Positions 1 to 9,157 of a stretch of DNA of 64,000 nt are shown here, piece by piece (within the stretch, counting starts at the first letter, position 1; each line of letters starts with the position of its first letter). Made by a program: the position numbers and the translations under genes. This DNA comes from Plantibacter flavus (GTDB taxonomy: Bacteria > Actinomycetota > Actinomycetes > Actinomycetales > Microbacteriaceae). The DNA lies in assembly GCF_900177615.1 (NCBI RefSeq), contig NZ_FXAP01000008.1, positions 62,001 through 126,000 of the forward strand. The letters are read 5' to 3'. The notes beneath the pieces were generated by a model that ran no database searches, was not told the origin of the DNA, and saw only the letters and a list, made by a program, of their open reading frames with translations.

Positions 1-47
1 CCAAGCCGCTCCTCCACGAGACCTTCGAGGCACTCGCCCGCGGCTGA
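1..47 (+). CDS. 3' end of an unidentified gene (partial)
   Basis: Only the last 14 codons are inside the window. They read KPLLHETFEALARG and end with TGA at 45-47. That is too little to assign a family. The frame is open to the window edge and its codon use (G or C in third positions) fits a real gene. It converges on the ClgR-like regulator, about 100 bp away. Confidence 0.5.
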   Translation, partial: KPLLHETFEALARG

Positions 48-148
48 CGGAGCGAGCGGTGGGCCGAGCGAGCGGTGGACCGAGCGAGCGGCTGGCCGTC
101 ACCGGACGGGACGAAGCACCGTGTCCGGACGACCGCCGACGGTCGGGG

Positions 149-481
149 TCAGGCGGCGAGCAGCTGCGGGTCGGCCGTCGGGCGCAGCGGGGTGATCGTC
201 GCGTCGGCGAGCGCGTCCTCGGCCAGCGGCAGCTCGACGACGATCCGAGCCGCCGCGGTCTCGAAGCGGTCCGCGATGTCGAACATCAGCGCGTCGAGGC
301 GGGTGCGGAGCGCGTCGGCGATGGTCACCACCACTTCGGAGGAGGCGTCCTTCCGGCCGCGTTCGATCTCCGACAGGTAGGGCGTCGAGACGGCTGCAGC
401 GGTCGCGACGTCCTGCAGGGTGCGCCCCTGTTCGAGTCGACGCGTGCGCAGGGCCGCGCCGAGGGCTTCGCGGTACAACAT
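149..481 (-). CDS. XRE-family regulator, ClgR-like
   Basis: A 110-residue protein with an N-terminal helix-turn-helix of the Cro/C1 type (about residues 7-62). The stretch EQGRTLQDVATAAAVSTPYL followed by SEIERGRKDASSE is very close to the core of ClgR, the actinobacterial activator of clp protease and stress genes. The C-terminal 45 residues (IVVELPLAEDALADATITPL) are not typical of ClgR, so this is probably a divergent paralog. The start is the ATG at 481, which has GGAAGGAG about 6 nt upstream; the frame is open further upstream without coding character. It lies downstream of the fatty-acid cluster on the same strand, separated by about 120 bp, so co-transcription is possible but not shown. 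Confidence 0.8.
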   Translation of the reverse strand: MLYREALGAALRTRRLEQGRTLQDVATAAAVSTPYLSEIERGRKDASSEVVVTIADALRTRLDALMFDIADRFETAAARIVVELPLAEDALADATITPLRPTADPQLLAA

Positions 482-599
482 GGCGACTCCTTCCGGCTGC
501 GGACGCGGGCTCCATGACCGCGTGCTCTCACTGTAGGTGCGGCTCGGCCAGGCTCGGGGAGCACACGTTCTGCCGTCAGCGGACAGCGCGGGCCCGCCG

Positions 600-1424
600 C
601 TACAGGAAGATGTCGGGGTAGAGCTCCGACTCGTCGACGCCCGGTGAGTACTTCGCGAGGTCGGTGACCCCGGCCTCCGCGAGGACGTCCTCCACGATGA
701 GCGACCGACCCGTGAACTCACGCGCCGACGCCGTCAGGACCTCGTAGGCCGCGTCGGCGTAGATCTCCGGGGTGCGACTCTTCGCCAGGAGGGCCTCGCC
801 GCCGAGGATGTTGCCGACCGCCGCCGTCTTGATCGTCGTCTTCGGCCAGAGCGTGTTCGCGGCGATGCCGTCGCGTCCGAACTCGGCCGCGAGACCGAGC
901 GTCACCATCGACATGCCGTACTTCGCGAGCGTGTAGCCGGTGTGCGCGCCGAGCCACTTCGGGTCGAGGTTGAGCGGCGGGGACAGCGACAGGATGTGCG
1001 GGTTCTCCGCGTCCTTCAGCATGGGGATGGCCGCCCGCGACAGCATGAACGTGCCACGCACGTTCACGTCCTGCATGAGGTCGTACCGTTTCGCGTCGAG
1101 GTCGAGGGTGCGCGCGAGGCTGATGACGCTCGCGTTGTTGACGACGATGTCGATGCCGCCGAACTCACCGGCGGTCTCGAACACGGCCCGCGTGATGTCG
1201 TCGTCGTTCCGGACGTCGCCGAGGATCGGGAGCGCCTGCCCACCGGCTTCGCGAATCGCGTCAGCTGCGGTGTGGATCGTCCCCTCGAGGCGGGGATCGG
1301 GGGTGTCGGTCTTGGCGAGGATCGCGACGTTCGCGCCGTCGCGGGCCGCACGCAGGGCGATCGCGAGGCCGATGCCGCGGCTCCCGCCCGACATGAGGAT
1401 GGTCTTGCCGGCGAGGGTGGTCAT
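600..1424 (-). CDS. SDR-family oxidoreductase, HSDL2-like
   Basis: A 274-residue short-chain dehydrogenase. The Rossmann glycine motif is SGGSRGIG (residues 12-19), NNAS follows at about 96-99, and the catalytic pair is Tyr164 and Lys168 in YTLAK. The sequence LSLSPPLN before it and the long DTPDPRLEGTIHTAAD segment after beta-2 are typical of the hydroxysteroid dehydrogenase-like 2 subgroup, whose substrate is not well established. Its ATG overlaps the stop of the enoyl-CoA hydratase by 4 bp (ATGA), so it is translationally coupled as the last gene of the acyl-CoA cluster. A role in fatty-acid or acyl-CoA metabolism is inferred from that context. Confidence 0.88.
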   Translation of the reverse strand: MTTLAGKTILMSGGSRGIGLAIALRAARDGANVAILAKTDTPDPRLEGTIHTAADAIREAGGQALPILGDVRNDDDITRAVFETAGEFGGIDIVVNNASVISLARTLDLDAKRYDLMQDVNVRGTFMLSRAAIPMLKDAENPHILSLSPPLNLDPKWLGAHTGYTLAKYGMSMVTLGLAAEFGRDGIAANTLWPKTTIKTAAVGNILGGEALLAKSRTPEIYADAAYEVLTASAREFTGRSLIVEDVLAEAGVTDLAKYSPGVDESELYPDIFL

Positions 1425-2254
1425 GCGGTGGGCTCCTTCGGGGTGGTGGTGGTCGACGCGGCGGCGCGCTTCGCCGACGCGGCGGCGAACGCTGCGACGC
1501 GCGCGACCGACTCGGGCGTCTCGATCGCCGCGCCGATCGTGCGGGCTTCGTCGTCGAGGGCGTCCTGATAGCCGCGGCCGACGCTCTCGCGCAGCAGCCG
1601 CCGCGCCTGGCCGAACGCGGCCGTGGCTCCGGCCAACCAGAACGCGGCCACCTCGCGGGCGCGGGTGTCGAGCTGCTCGGCGGGGACCACCTCGGTCACG
1701 AGCCCCCAGTCGAGCGCCTCCTCGGCGCTCAGCATCCGCGGGCCGAGGGTGAGCTCGAGCGCCCGACGCATGCCGACCGCCTCGGGCAGCAGCGTGCTCA
1801 CGCCGCAGTCCGGCGTGAGGCCGATGTCGGCGTACTTGCTCACGAACTTCGCCCGGTCGGACGCGATGATCACGTCGGCGACGAGCATGAACCCCAGTCC
1901 GCCGCCGGCGACGGCGCCCTGGACGGCGGCGACGATCGGCTTCGCGACCGACTGCAGCGTCCGGTGGCCCTCGTGGATGATGTCGGCGAGTTCGGTGACG
2001 AAGGCGCCCGTCGATCCCGCGCTGCCGTCACCCATCCGCGACATCGCGAGGACGTCGCCGCCCGCGCAGAACGCGGGACCGTTGGCGTCGAACAGGACCG
2101 CCCGGACGTCGTCGCGCTCCGCGATCTCGAGGGCGAGGTCGCGCCAGCGTCTGGCCGCGCGGTCGTCGATCGCGTTGAGGCTCGTGGGCCGGTTGAGCGT
2201 GAGGTGCGCGAGGCCGTCGCTCACCTCGAAGAGGATGGTGTCGTCGCTGGTCAC
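1421..2254 (-). CDS. enoyl-CoA hydratase/isomerase family protein
   Basis: A 277-residue crotonase-fold protein. The CoA-binding/oxyanion motif AFCAGGDVLAMS and the second oxyanion segment GAVAGGGLGFMLVADVIIAS are clear. In the catalytic region, SKYADIGLTPDCGVSTLLP has Asp where classic hydratases have Glu, so it may act as an isomerase or a specialised hydratase. The GTG at 2254 was chosen because it has GGGAG about 9 nt upstream and starts directly before the conserved ILFEVSDGLAHLTLNRP. An open frame upstream to 2413 is low-complexity and Arg/Ala-rich and is not credible. It is the third gene of the thiolase-led cluster and overlaps the next gene by 4 bp. Confidence 0.88.
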   Translation of the reverse strand: MTSDDTILFEVSDGLAHLTLNRPTSLNAIDDRAARRWRDLALEIAERDDVRAVLFDANGPAFCAGGDVLAMSRMGDGSAGSTGAFVTELADIIHEGHRTLQSVAKPIVAAVQGAVAGGGLGFMLVADVIIASDRAKFVSKYADIGLTPDCGVSTLLPEAVGMRRALELTLGPRMLSAEEALDWGLVTEVVPAEQLDTRAREVAAFWLAGATAAFGQARRLLRESVGRGYQDALDDEARTIGAAIETPESVARVAAFAAASAKRAAASTTTTPKEPTA

Positions 2255-2366
2255 GGAGTGGCTCCCTGGTCGGTGGTGGTTCGGCGCGGGCACGTGCCCG
2301 CTCTCGTGGCACTGCTTGCAAGGCGTGGCCGGCGCGCCGGCACGTGCCGCAGCCGCCCGGTTCCGG

Positions 2367-3146
2367 TCATTTCGGCGCCATCCGGATCGCCCCGTCGAGG
2401 CGGATCGTCTCACCGTTGAGGTAGCCGTTCTCGACGATGTGCAGGGCGAGCGCGGCGTACTCGTCGGGACGGCCCAGGCGGGCCGGGTACGGCACCTGGT
2501 GCCCGAGCGACTCCTGCGCCGCCTCGGGCAGCCCGGCGAGCATGGGCGTCTCCATGATGCCGGGCGCGATCGTCACGACCCGGATCCCGAAACGCGCCAA
2601 CTCGCGGGCGATCGGCAGCGTCATCGAGTGCACCGCGCCCTTGGATGCGGCGTAGGCGGGCTGGCCGATCTGTCCGTCGAAGGCGGCGACGGACGCGGTG
2701 TTGATGATGACGCCGCGGTCCCCGGCGCCGTCGACGGGATCACCGTCCGGATCGTTGTGCTGCATCGCGTCGGCGGTCAGCCGGATGACGTTGAAGGTGC
2801 CGAGGACGTTGACGCGCAGGACGCGTTCGAAGGCGCCGAGGTCCGCCGGACCGTCGCGGCCGAGCACCTTCGCCGGTGGCGCGATACCGGCGCAGTTCAG
2901 GACGACCCGCAGCGGGCCACGCGACACCGCCGCTTCGACCGCCGCCTGCACCTGCTCGCCGTCGGTGACGTCGGCGGGCACGAAGGTGGCGAACCCGCCG
3001 AGCTCCTCGGCCCGCTCCGCCCCGGGTGAACCGGGGAGGTCGACGAGCACGACGCGCGCGCCGGCGCCGGCCAGCCGCGTCGCGGTCGCGAATCCGAGTC
3101 CCGAGGCGCCGCCGGTGACGATCGCCGAACTCCCGGTCACATCCAT
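2367..3146 (-). CDS. 3-hydroxyacyl-CoA dehydrogenase, SDR type (HSD10-like)
   Basis: A 259-residue SDR that probably oxidises 3-hydroxyacyl-CoA with NAD+. TGGASGLG occupies residues 11-18, NCAG 84-87, and the triad is Ser152, Tyr165 and Lys169 (YAASK). The internal segment with DPDGDP and [20 protein letters not shown], and the ending MAPK, match bacterial relatives of human HSD17B10. GAAGGG lies just upstream of the ATG. It sits between the thiolase and the hydratase, which gives a near-complete beta-oxidation set without an acyl-CoA dehydrogenase. Confidence 0.9.
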   Translation of the reverse strand: MDVTGSSAIVTGGASGLGFATATRLAGAGARVVLVDLPGSPGAERAEELGGFATFVPADVTDGEQVQAAVEAAVSRGPLRVVLNCAGIAPPAKVLGRDGPADLGAFERVLRVNVLGTFNVIRLTADAMQHNDPDGDPVDGAGDRGVIINTASVAAFDGQIGQPAYAASKGAVHSMTLPIARELARFGIRVVTIAPGIMETPMLAGLPEAAQESLGHQVPYPARLGRPDEYAALALHIVENGYLNGETIRLDGAIRMAPK

Positions 3147-3179
3147 GTCGTGGTTCCCTTCACCTGGTGGGCGCGCCCA

Positions 3180-4361
3180 TCAGAGGCGCTCGATGATCGT
3201 CGCGTTGGCCATACCGCCGCCCTCGCACATCGTCTGCAGACCGTAGCGGCCGCCGGTCGCCTCGAGCTGGCCGAGGAGGGTGGCGAGGAGCTTCGTCCCG
3301 GAGGCGCCGAGCGGGTGCCCGAGGGCGATCGCCCCGCCACGCGGGTTGAGCCGGTCGTCGTCCACCCCGAACTCGCGTTGCCACGCGAGCGGAACGGACG
3401 CGAACGCCTCGTTGACCTCGAACGCGTCGATGTCGTCGACACGGAGCCCGCTGCGCTCGAGGATGCGGCGGGTGGCGGGGAGGATGCCGGTGAGCATCTC
3501 GATCGGGTCGCTCCCGACCGCGGCGAAGGAGACGAAGCGCGCACGCGGCGTCAGGCCCAGCTCGAGCGCCCGGACCTCGCTCATGATGAGCGCAGCGGAG
3601 GCGCCGTCGGTGAGCGGTGAGGCGTTCCCCGGGGTGATCCGCCAGGCGATCTCGGGGAACCGGGCCGCGAGCCGGTCGTCGCGGAAGACGGCGGGTAGTC
3701 CGGCGAGCGCCTCGGGGGTCGTCCCGGCACGGACCGTCTCATCGGTCGTGACGACGGAGCCGTCGGGGAGGGTGACGGCGACGACCTCGCCGTCGAACCC
3801 GCCGGACGCCCAGGTCGCGGCGGCGCGCTCGTGGGAGCGGGCGGCGAAGGCGTCGAGCTCGTCGCGGCTGAGGTTCCAGCGGGCGGCGATGAGTTCGGCG
3901 GAGACACCCTGGCCGACGAGGCCATCGGGGAAGCGGGCTCGGAGGGCGGAGCCGAAGGGGTCCGCCCCCTGCACGTTGGACCCCATCGGCGCTCGACTCA
4001 TCGACTCGACACCGCAGGCGATGACGACGTCGTTGCCGGCCGACATGACGCTCTGCGCGGCGAAGGTGGTGGCCTGCTGGCTGGAGCCGCACTGCCGGTC
4101 GATGGTGGTGCCGGGCGTCTCCTGCGGGAGGCCTGCGGCGAGCGCCGCATTCCGCGCGATGTTCTGCCCCTGCTCTCCGGACTGGGTGACGCAGCCGGCG
4201 TAGACGTCCTCGACGACCGCGGGATCGATGCCGGTCCGCTCCACGAGCGCACGGATCGTGCCGGCCAGTAGGTCGGTCGGGTGCACGGCGTTCAGCGCAC
4301 CGCCCGGTTTGCCCCGGCCGGACGGAGTCCGGATCGCGTCGACGATCACTGCAGTACGCAT
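3180..4361 (-). CDS. acetyl-CoA acyltransferase (thiolase II family)
   Basis: A 393-residue thiolase that catalyses the last step of beta-oxidation or its reverse condensation. The nucleophile is Cys91 (DRQCGSSQQA), the catalytic His lies in GGAIALGHPLGASGTK near residue 349, and the second Cys is Cys379 in CEGGGMANA. The start is the second of two close ATGs (4361): AAGGAG directly abuts the first ATG but is spaced 6 nt from the second, which then begins MRTAVIVDAIRTPSG as in other thiolases. It is the first gene of the minus-strand cluster, so the promoter should lie in 4362-4511. Confidence 0.93.
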   Translation of the reverse strand: MRTAVIVDAIRTPSGRGKPGGALNAVHPTDLLAGTIRALVERTGIDPAVVEDVYAGCVTQSGEQGQNIARNAALAAGLPQETPGTTIDRQCGSSQQATTFAAQSVMSAGNDVVIACGVESMSRAPMGSNVQGADPFGSALRARFPDGLVGQGVSAELIAARWNLSRDELDAFAARSHERAAATWASGGFDGEVVAVTLPDGSVVTTDETVRAGTTPEALAGLPAVFRDDRLAARFPEIAWRITPGNASPLTDGASAALIMSEVRALELGLTPRARFVSFAAVGSDPIEMLTGILPATRRILERSGLRVDDIDAFEVNEAFASVPLAWQREFGVDDDRLNPRGGAIALGHPLGASGTKLLATLLGQLEATGGRYGLQTMCEGGGMANATIIERL

Positions 4362-4427
4362 AGCCATCTCCTTCGAGGTCTGCGTCCACCCTAGGCCTGG
4401 CGCCTGCGCGGACGGCGGCGGTTGTGG

Positions 4428-4450
4428 CCCTTCGACAAGCGAGGGACCGG
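4428..4450. repeat. degenerate copy of the ggtccctgagcctgtcgaaggg element
   Basis: cccttcgacaagcgagggaccgg matches the family repeat described elsewhere in the window but lacks the central tca. It sits in the divergent promoter region between the thiolase and trhO. Confidence 0.6.
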
Positions 4451-4499
4451 AACGTCCGTGTCCGCTGGACCGGCCCGACGATCCGCGGTCGGCGCCACG

Positions 4500-4512
4500 T
4501 ACGATTGAGCGG
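4500..4512 (+). promoter_or_regulatory. -10 box of a predicted leaderless promoter for trhO
   Basis: TACGAT at 4500-4505 ends 6 nt before the GTG at 4512, placing the transcription start at or next to the start codon. No Shine-Dalgarno sequence precedes the gene. Confidence 0.6.
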
Positions 4513-5495
4513 TGGCCGACCCGAAGATCCTCCTGTACTACGCGTTCGCTCCCCTGGCGGACCCGGAGGCGATCCGGCTGTGGCAGCGCGACCTCTGCGA
4601 GTCACTCGGTCTCCGTGGTCGCATCCTCATCTCGAAGGACGGCATCAACGGCACCGTCGGTGGCGAGCTCGACGCCTGCAAGCTCTACGTCCGGAAGACG
4701 AAGGAGCACCCCGCGTTCCGCGACCTCGACGTGAAGTGGAGCGACGGCTCGGGCTTCGACGAGGACGACCCCGTGCGAACGGCCAGGCACCGACCCGCGC
4801 CCTGGCGTCGGAGCAGCGACTTCCCGAAGCTCAGCGTGAAGGTGCGCGAGGAGATCGTGTCCTTCGGCGCCCCCGGTGAGCTCGTGGTCGACGAACGCGG
4901 CGTCACCGGCGGCGGGGTGCACCTGCAGCCGACGGAACTGCACGAGCTCGTCGCGGAGCGTGGCGACGACGTCGTGTTCTTCGACGGTCGGAACGCGTTC
5001 GAGGCCGAGATCGGGCGGTTCGCCGGCGCGGTCGTCCCCGACGTCGCGACCACCCGGGACTTCGTCGCCGAACTCGACAGCGGCAAGTACGATCACCTCA
5101 AGGACAAGCCGGTCGTCACCTACTGCACGGGCGGCATCCGCTGTGAGGTGCTCTCGGGACTCATGCGATCGCGAGGGTTCGGCGAGGTGTACCAGCTCGA
5201 CGGCGGCATCGTCCGGTACGGCGAGCAGTTCGGCGACGACGGCCTGTGGGAGGGGTCCCTGTACGTGTTCGACAAGCGGGGCTCGCTCGAGTTCAGTGAT
5301 CACGCGTCCGTCATCGGGCACTGCGTCGTCTGCGACGCGTCGACGAAGCACCTGCAGAACTGCGCCGACCCCTCCTGCAAGACGCAGCTGGTCGTGTGCG
5401 AGGCGCACGCGGACGGGCCAGACGGCGGCCCGCGATGCGCCGTGCACACCGGGGCCGACGCCTCCACCGATGCTCGCACCGGCCAGCCCGCCTGA
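4512..5495 (+). CDS. trhO: tRNA uridine-34 hydroxylase TrhO (rhodanese family)
   Basis: A 327-residue YceA/TrhO-family protein, expected to make 5-hydroxyuridine at wobble position 34 of tRNAs with O2. It has the N-terminal acylphosphatase-like domain ([12 protein letters not shown]), a central rhodanese domain with the active-site Cys in [14 protein letters not shown] (about residue 205), and a C-terminal segment with Cys pairs (CVVC, NCADPSC). Start GTG; the leaderless promoter above explains the missing ribosome binding site. The SRPBCC gene begins 12 nt after its stop and is probably co-transcribed. Confidence 0.92.
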   Translation: MADPKILLYYAFAPLADPEAIRLWQRDLCESLGLRGRILISKDGINGTVGGELDACKLYVRKTKEHPAFRDLDVKWSDGSGFDEDDPVRTARHRPAPWRRSSDFPKLSVKVREEIVSFGAPGELVVDERGVTGGGVHLQPTELHELVAERGDDVVFFDGRNAFEAEIGRFAGAVVPDVATTRDFVAELDSGKYDHLKDKPVVTYCTGGIRCEVLSGLMRSRGFGEVYQLDGGIVRYGEQFGDDGLWEGSLYVFDKRGSLEFSDHASVIGHCVVCDASTKHLQNCADPSCKTQLVVCEAHADGPDGGPRCAVHTGADASTDARTGQPA

Positions 5496-5507
5496 GTCGC
5501 CACCGTC

Positions 5508-5981
5508 ATGACCGCCCACTTCCGCCTCCGCACCGAGCTCGCCGGGACGATGCAGCAGGCCTTCGACCTCTCGCGGTCGATCGACGCCCACCTCGGTTCG
5601 ATGGCGGACACCGGTGAACGGGCGGTCGGCGGCGTGACCTCCGGCCTCATCGGCCTCGGTGAGACCGTCACCTGGCGGGCGAGGCACTTCGGTGTGCCGT
5701 GGACGATGACGAGTCGGATCACCGCGTTCGAGGAACCCCACCGGTTCACCGACGAGCAGGTGTCCGGTCCGTTCCGGGCGTTCCGCCACGTCCACCTCTT
5801 CGAACCGCTCGAGCGCCCGATGGGGACGGCGCGGACCATCATGCTCGACGACGTCACGTTCTCGGCGCCGTTCGGTCCGCTCGGCGTCGTGGCCGAACAC
5901 GTCGCGCTCACCCGGCACCTGCGACGGCTCATCGAGTCGCGGAACCGGTGGTTGGCTGTGGCACTTCGACAGGCTCAGTGA
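5508..5981 (+). CDS. SRPBCC-family (START-like) protein
   Basis: A 157-residue protein beginning FRLRTELAGTMQQAFDLSRSIDAHL, the START/Bet v1-like fold used for binding small hydrophobic ligands; the ligand is unknown. The end is notable: the final residues ALRQAQ and the TGA (5979-5981) are encoded by a copy of the family repeat (cttcgacaggctcagtgacc, 5964-5983). The protein therefore seems to have gained or replaced its C-terminus through the repeat. The conserved fold ends near the RNRW segment just before it. Confidence 0.85.
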   Translation: MTAHFRLRTELAGTMQQAFDLSRSIDAHLGSMADTGERAVGGVTSGLIGLGETVTWRARHFGVPWTMTSRITAFEEPHRFTDEQVSGPFRAFRHVHLFEPLERPMGTARTIMLDDVTFSAPFGPLGVVAEHVALTRHLRRLIESRNRWLAVALRQAQ

Positions 5982-6050
5982 CCGACGCACCCATCCGGTC
6001 CCTGAGCCTGTCGAAGGGCGGCGGTCCGGTCCCTGAGCCTGTCGAAGGGC
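5964..6050. repeat. three copies of the dispersed palindromic element
   Basis: One copy reads cttcgacaggctcagtgacc (5964-5983); two inverted copies read ggtccctgagcctgtcgaagg (starting at 5997 and 6028). The inverted arrangement can form a stem-loop after the SRPBCC gene and may act as a terminator. The first copy supplies that gene's stop codon. Confidence 0.85.
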
Positions 6051-6119
6051 GGATACCTCGACATCGAGACAACCCGACACTCGTCGTGCCGTGCCCTGAC
6101 CGCGCACATCCGCCCCTGC

Positions 6120-6132
6120 CAAGATGGAGCCA
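6120..6132 (+). promoter_or_regulatory. -10 box of a predicted leaderless promoter for ldh
   Basis: CAAGAT at 6120-6125 ends 6 nt before the ATG at 6132. GGAG at 6126-6129 is only 2 nt from the ATG, too close for a normal ribosome binding site. Confidence 0.5.
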
Positions 6133-7085
6133 TGGGTGCTCGCACGAAGTCGAAACTGGCCATCATCGGGGCGGGGAGCGTCGGTTCGTCCCTCGCCTAC
6201 GCCTCGCTCATCCGCGGCAGCGCCCGGAGGGTGGCGCTCTACGACATCGACGGCAAGCGGGCCTCGGCCGAGGTCCTCGACCTCGCTCACGGGACGCAGT
6301 TCACCGGGTCCAGCAGCATCACGGGCGGTGACGACATCTCGGTCGTCGCCGATGCGGACGTCGTCGTGATCACGGCCGGCGCGAAGCAGGAGCCCGGCCA
6401 GACCCGACTCGACCTCGCGGGCACGAACATCCGCATCCTCGAGCAGCTGCTCCCGAAACTCGTCGAGCAGGCGCCGGACGCCGTCTACATGCTCGTCACG
6501 AACCCGTGCGACGTCCTCACCGTCGCCGCCCAGCAGATCACGGGGCTGCCGCGCGAACGCGTCTTCTCCTCCGGCACCGTCCTCGACACCTCCCGGCTGC
6601 GCTGGTTGCTGGCTGAGCGTGCCGGTGTCGCGACCTCGGCGGTGCACGCGCTCATCGTCGGCGAGCACGGTGACAGCGAACTGCCGCTGTGGTCGCAGGC
6701 GACCATCGGCCCCGTCCCGATCCTCGACTGGGAACTGCCCGACGGCTCGCGGTTCACGGAGCAGCAGCTCGACGAGATCGCGACCGACGTCCGGACGGCC
6801 GCCTATCGCGTCATCGAGGGCAAGGGCGCGACGAACTACGCGATCGGGCTCTCCGGTGCACGCATCGTCGAGGCCATCCTCGGCGACGAGCACGCGATCC
6901 TGCCGGTGAGCACCGTGCTCGACGGATACCACGGCGTCAGCGGGGTCGCCCTGTCGGTGCCGAGCATCGTCGACCGTTCGGGCGTCCGCTCGGTCGTCGA
7001 GGTCGCGATGTCGCCGCGTGAGGAGCAGCAGTTCGCCGACTCGGCCGCCGCCGTCCGGGCGTCGCTCGACTCGCTCGGGCTGTAG
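6132..7085 (+). CDS. ldh: L-lactate dehydrogenase
   Basis: A 317-residue NAD-dependent L-LDH interconverting pyruvate and lactate in the cytoplasm. The NAD motif GAGSVGS is at 13-19. The substrate loop KQEPGQTR carries Gln86, the residue that marks LDH rather than malate dehydrogenase, and Arg92. Asp152 and Arg155 (LDTSRLR) and the catalytic His179 (GEHGDSELP) are in place. Length is normal for the family. It stands alone, between a repeat cluster and a palindromic element that may end transcription. Confidence 0.95.
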   Translation: MGARTKSKLAIIGAGSVGSSLAYASLIRGSARRVALYDIDGKRASAEVLDLAHGTQFTGSSSITGGDDISVVADADVVVITAGAKQEPGQTRLDLAGTNIRILEQLLPKLVEQAPDAVYMLVTNPCDVLTVAAQQITGLPRERVFSSGTVLDTSRLRWLLAERAGVATSAVHALIVGEHGDSELPLWSQATIGPVPILDWELPDGSRFTEQQLDEIATDVRTAAYRVIEGKGATNYAIGLSGARIVEAILGDEHAILPVSTVLDGYHGVSGVALSVPSIVDRSGVRSVVEVAMSPREEQQFADSAAAVRASLDSLGL

Positions 7086-7121
7086 CGCAGGCCCTCCCCG
7101 ACCCGTTCCCTCTCCTGCTTC

Positions 7122-7202
7122 CCCAACTCAGGAGCGCCCCGGCGTGTCGGAGTAACCGCCCGGCGTGTCACCGCGACACGCCATGCGCACTCCTGAGTTG
7201 GG
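7122..7202. repeat. long palindromic element, family B copy 1
   Basis: Outer arms CCCAACTCAGGA (7122-7133) and its perfect complement (7191-7202) enclose a second hairpin, GGCGTGTC/GACACGCC. Related elements occur at 10181 and 10291. It lies 36 nt past the ldh stop and could terminate or protect the transcript. The remainder of 7086-7328 holds no gene. Confidence 0.75.
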
Positions 7203-7328
7203 TCGGTTCGGTACCGATGTCCGGAGTTGCCGGGATCTCCCCCGAGCGGCCGGTGCGCAACCGGTGTCGGCCCCGATAGCGTTGCAGGACGAGGCGCGGA
7301 TCCGGCCGCGCCCCTGGGGAGGCACCGG

Positions 7329-8234
7329 ATGACCGCTGGCGTGACGATCGAGTTCGACGGACTCTCGAAATCCTTCGGGGCGGTGCAGGCGGTCGACGAC
7401 CTGACGTTCCACGTGGAACCGGGCAAGGTCACCGGCTTCCTCGGCCCGAACGGCGCCGGGAAGACGACGACCCTGCGCATGCTGCTCGGCCTCGTGCAAC
7501 CGACGTCGGGGAGGGCGACCTTCGGCGGTGTCCCGTACTCCAAGCTGCCGGTCCCAGCAGCGACCGTCGGCGCGGCTCTCGAGGCGGCGAGCTTCGTCCC
7601 CGGCCGCACCGCCCGCAACCACCTGCGCGTGCACGCCTCGGCAGCGCGTCTGCCGGCGAGCCGGGTGGACGTCGTGCTCGCGCAGGTCGGGCTGCTCGAG
7701 GTCGCGGACCGACGCGTCGCCGGGTACTCGCTCGGCATGCGACAACGGCTCGGCCTCGCGACCGCGCTCCTCGGCGACCCCGGTGTGCTCGTCCTCGACG
7801 AACCGATCAACGGGCTCGACCCCGAGGGGATCAAGTGGATCCGCGGCTTCCTCACCGCGCTCGCGGCCGAGGGTCGGACCGTCCTCATCAGCTCGCACCT
7901 CCTCAGTGAGGTGCAGCAGTCCGTCGACGAGGTCGTGATCATCGCGAAGGGGCGGCTCGCCCACGTGGGCACGCTCGCGAGCCTCGACGCCGCCGACACC
8001 CTCCGCGTCGTCGTGAACTCCCCGGAGCACGAGCGGCTCGCCACGGCGCTGACCGCCGCGGGGTACACCTTCGACCAGGCCCGCGCCGGGCTCGTCGTGC
8101 ACGATGTGGAGGCGATCGACATCGGCCGGGTCGCGCTCGCCGCCGGCATTCCGCTCAGCGCGTTGTCGCGGCATCGATCAGGGCTCGAGGATTCGTTCCT
8201 CGCGCTCGTCAGTGGTGGGGAGGACCGCGCATGA
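7329..8234 (+). CDS. ABC-2 type exporter, ATP-binding subunit
   Basis: A 301-residue ATPase with Walker A GPNGAGKTTT (39-48), signature YSLGMRQR, Walker B VLVLDEPINGLDP and the switch His in ISSHLLSE. About 90 residues follow the ATPase core, as in DrrA/BcrA-type drug or lipid exporters. ATG at 7329 has GGGGAGG about 7 nt upstream; the open frame further upstream is not conserved in character. Its stop overlaps the start of the permease gene by 4 bp, so the two form one transporter. Substrate unknown. Confidence 0.9.
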   Translation: MTAGVTIEFDGLSKSFGAVQAVDDLTFHVEPGKVTGFLGPNGAGKTTTLRMLLGLVQPTSGRATFGGVPYSKLPVPAATVGAALEAASFVPGRTARNHLRVHASAARLPASRVDVVLAQVGLLEVADRRVAGYSLGMRQRLGLATALLGDPGVLVLDEPINGLDPEGIKWIRGFLTALAAEGRTVLISSHLLSEVQQSVDEVVIIAKGRLAHVGTLASLDAADTLRVVVNSPEHERLATALTAAGYTFDQARAGLVVHDVEAIDIGRVALAAGIPLSALSRHRSGLEDSFLALVSGGEDRA

Positions 8235-9055
8235 CCTCACTTCTGGCAGCCATCCGCTCCGAGTTCCTCAAGGTGTTCACCACCCGCGTGTGGTGGGGAC
8301 TCGCGCTCATCCTGTTCGTGTACGTCGGTTTCGCCGCCGCCGGGGCGGCGCTCCTCTTCGCCAACATCCCGGGCGCGGCCGAGTCCAGCGGGGCCGGGGC
8401 GCAGGCGACGAGCGAGATGCTCACCCAACCCGGTCTCATCTACGGCTTCGCGACGAGCATCGGGTACGTCTTCCCCGTCCTGCTCGGTGCCCTCGCCACG
8501 ACCGGCGAGTTCCGGCATCAGAGCCTCACGCCGACGTTCCTCGCGAACCCGAACCGCGGCCACGTCCTCGTCGGCAAGGTCCTGGCGCTGACCGGGGTCG
8601 GCGCGCTGTACGGCGTGATCGCACTGGCGGCGTCCGTCGGTCTCGGCGGCGGCGCCCTGGCGATCAGCGGCATCGATCCGATGCTGGCCGACCCCGACAC
8701 CTGGGCGCTCATCGGCCGGGCGGTGCTCGCGATGGCCCTGTGGGGTGCGATCGGCGTCGGTCTCGGGGCGGTGCTGCCGAGCCAGGTGGGCGCGATCATC
8801 GTCGTGCTGGCCTTCACGCAGTTCGTCGAGCCGCTGCTGCGCCTCGCCTCCTCGTTCTCGGAGGTCACCGCGTCCATCGGCCGATTCCTGCCGGGTGCTG
8901 CGACGGACGCCCTCGTCGGGCCGAGCTTCTACTCGTTGATGTCGGCCCAGCAGGACGCGCTGACCTGGTGGCAGGGCGGACTCGTCCTCCTCTGCATCGG
9001 GGTCGTCGTCGCGCTCATCGGCTACGCCACGACCTGGCGCCGCGACGTCACCTAG
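8231..9055 (+). CDS. ABC-2 type exporter, permease subunit
   Basis: A 274-residue membrane protein with about six hydrophobic segments (near residues 20-40, 70-90, 110-135, 155-175, 180-200 and 245-268). The segment ATTGEFRHQSLTPTFLANPNR after the second helix is the usual cytoplasmic loop of ABC-2 permeases. It is coupled to the ATPase gene through an ATGA overlap. Likely a small-molecule exporter; the sequence does not show what is moved. Confidence 0.85.
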   Translation: MTSLLAAIRSEFLKVFTTRVWWGLALILFVYVGFAAAGAALLFANIPGAAESSGAGAQATSEMLTQPGLIYGFATSIGYVFPVLLGALATTGEFRHQSLTPTFLANPNRGHVLVGKVLALTGVGALYGVIALAASVGLGGGALAISGIDPMLADPDTWALIGRAVLAMALWGAIGVGLGAVLPSQVGAIIVVLAFTQFVEPLLRLASSFSEVTASIGRFLPGAATDALVGPSFYSLMSAQQDALTWWQGGLVLLCIGVVVALIGYATTWRRDVT

Positions 9056-9157
9056 GCACGCTGCGCGCGATGGCTCAAGCCAGGCAGCCCCTCGGCGGGG
9101 AGGCGTAGGCTCGTCCGACAGCCACCGACCGGTCACCGCACCGGAGACAGGAGCACC

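Noticed and set aside
4602-6932. A 776-codon minus-strand frame opposite trhO, the SRPBCC gene and ldh
   Set aside because: It is antisense to three well-supported genes and has the composition of a high-GC shadow frame.
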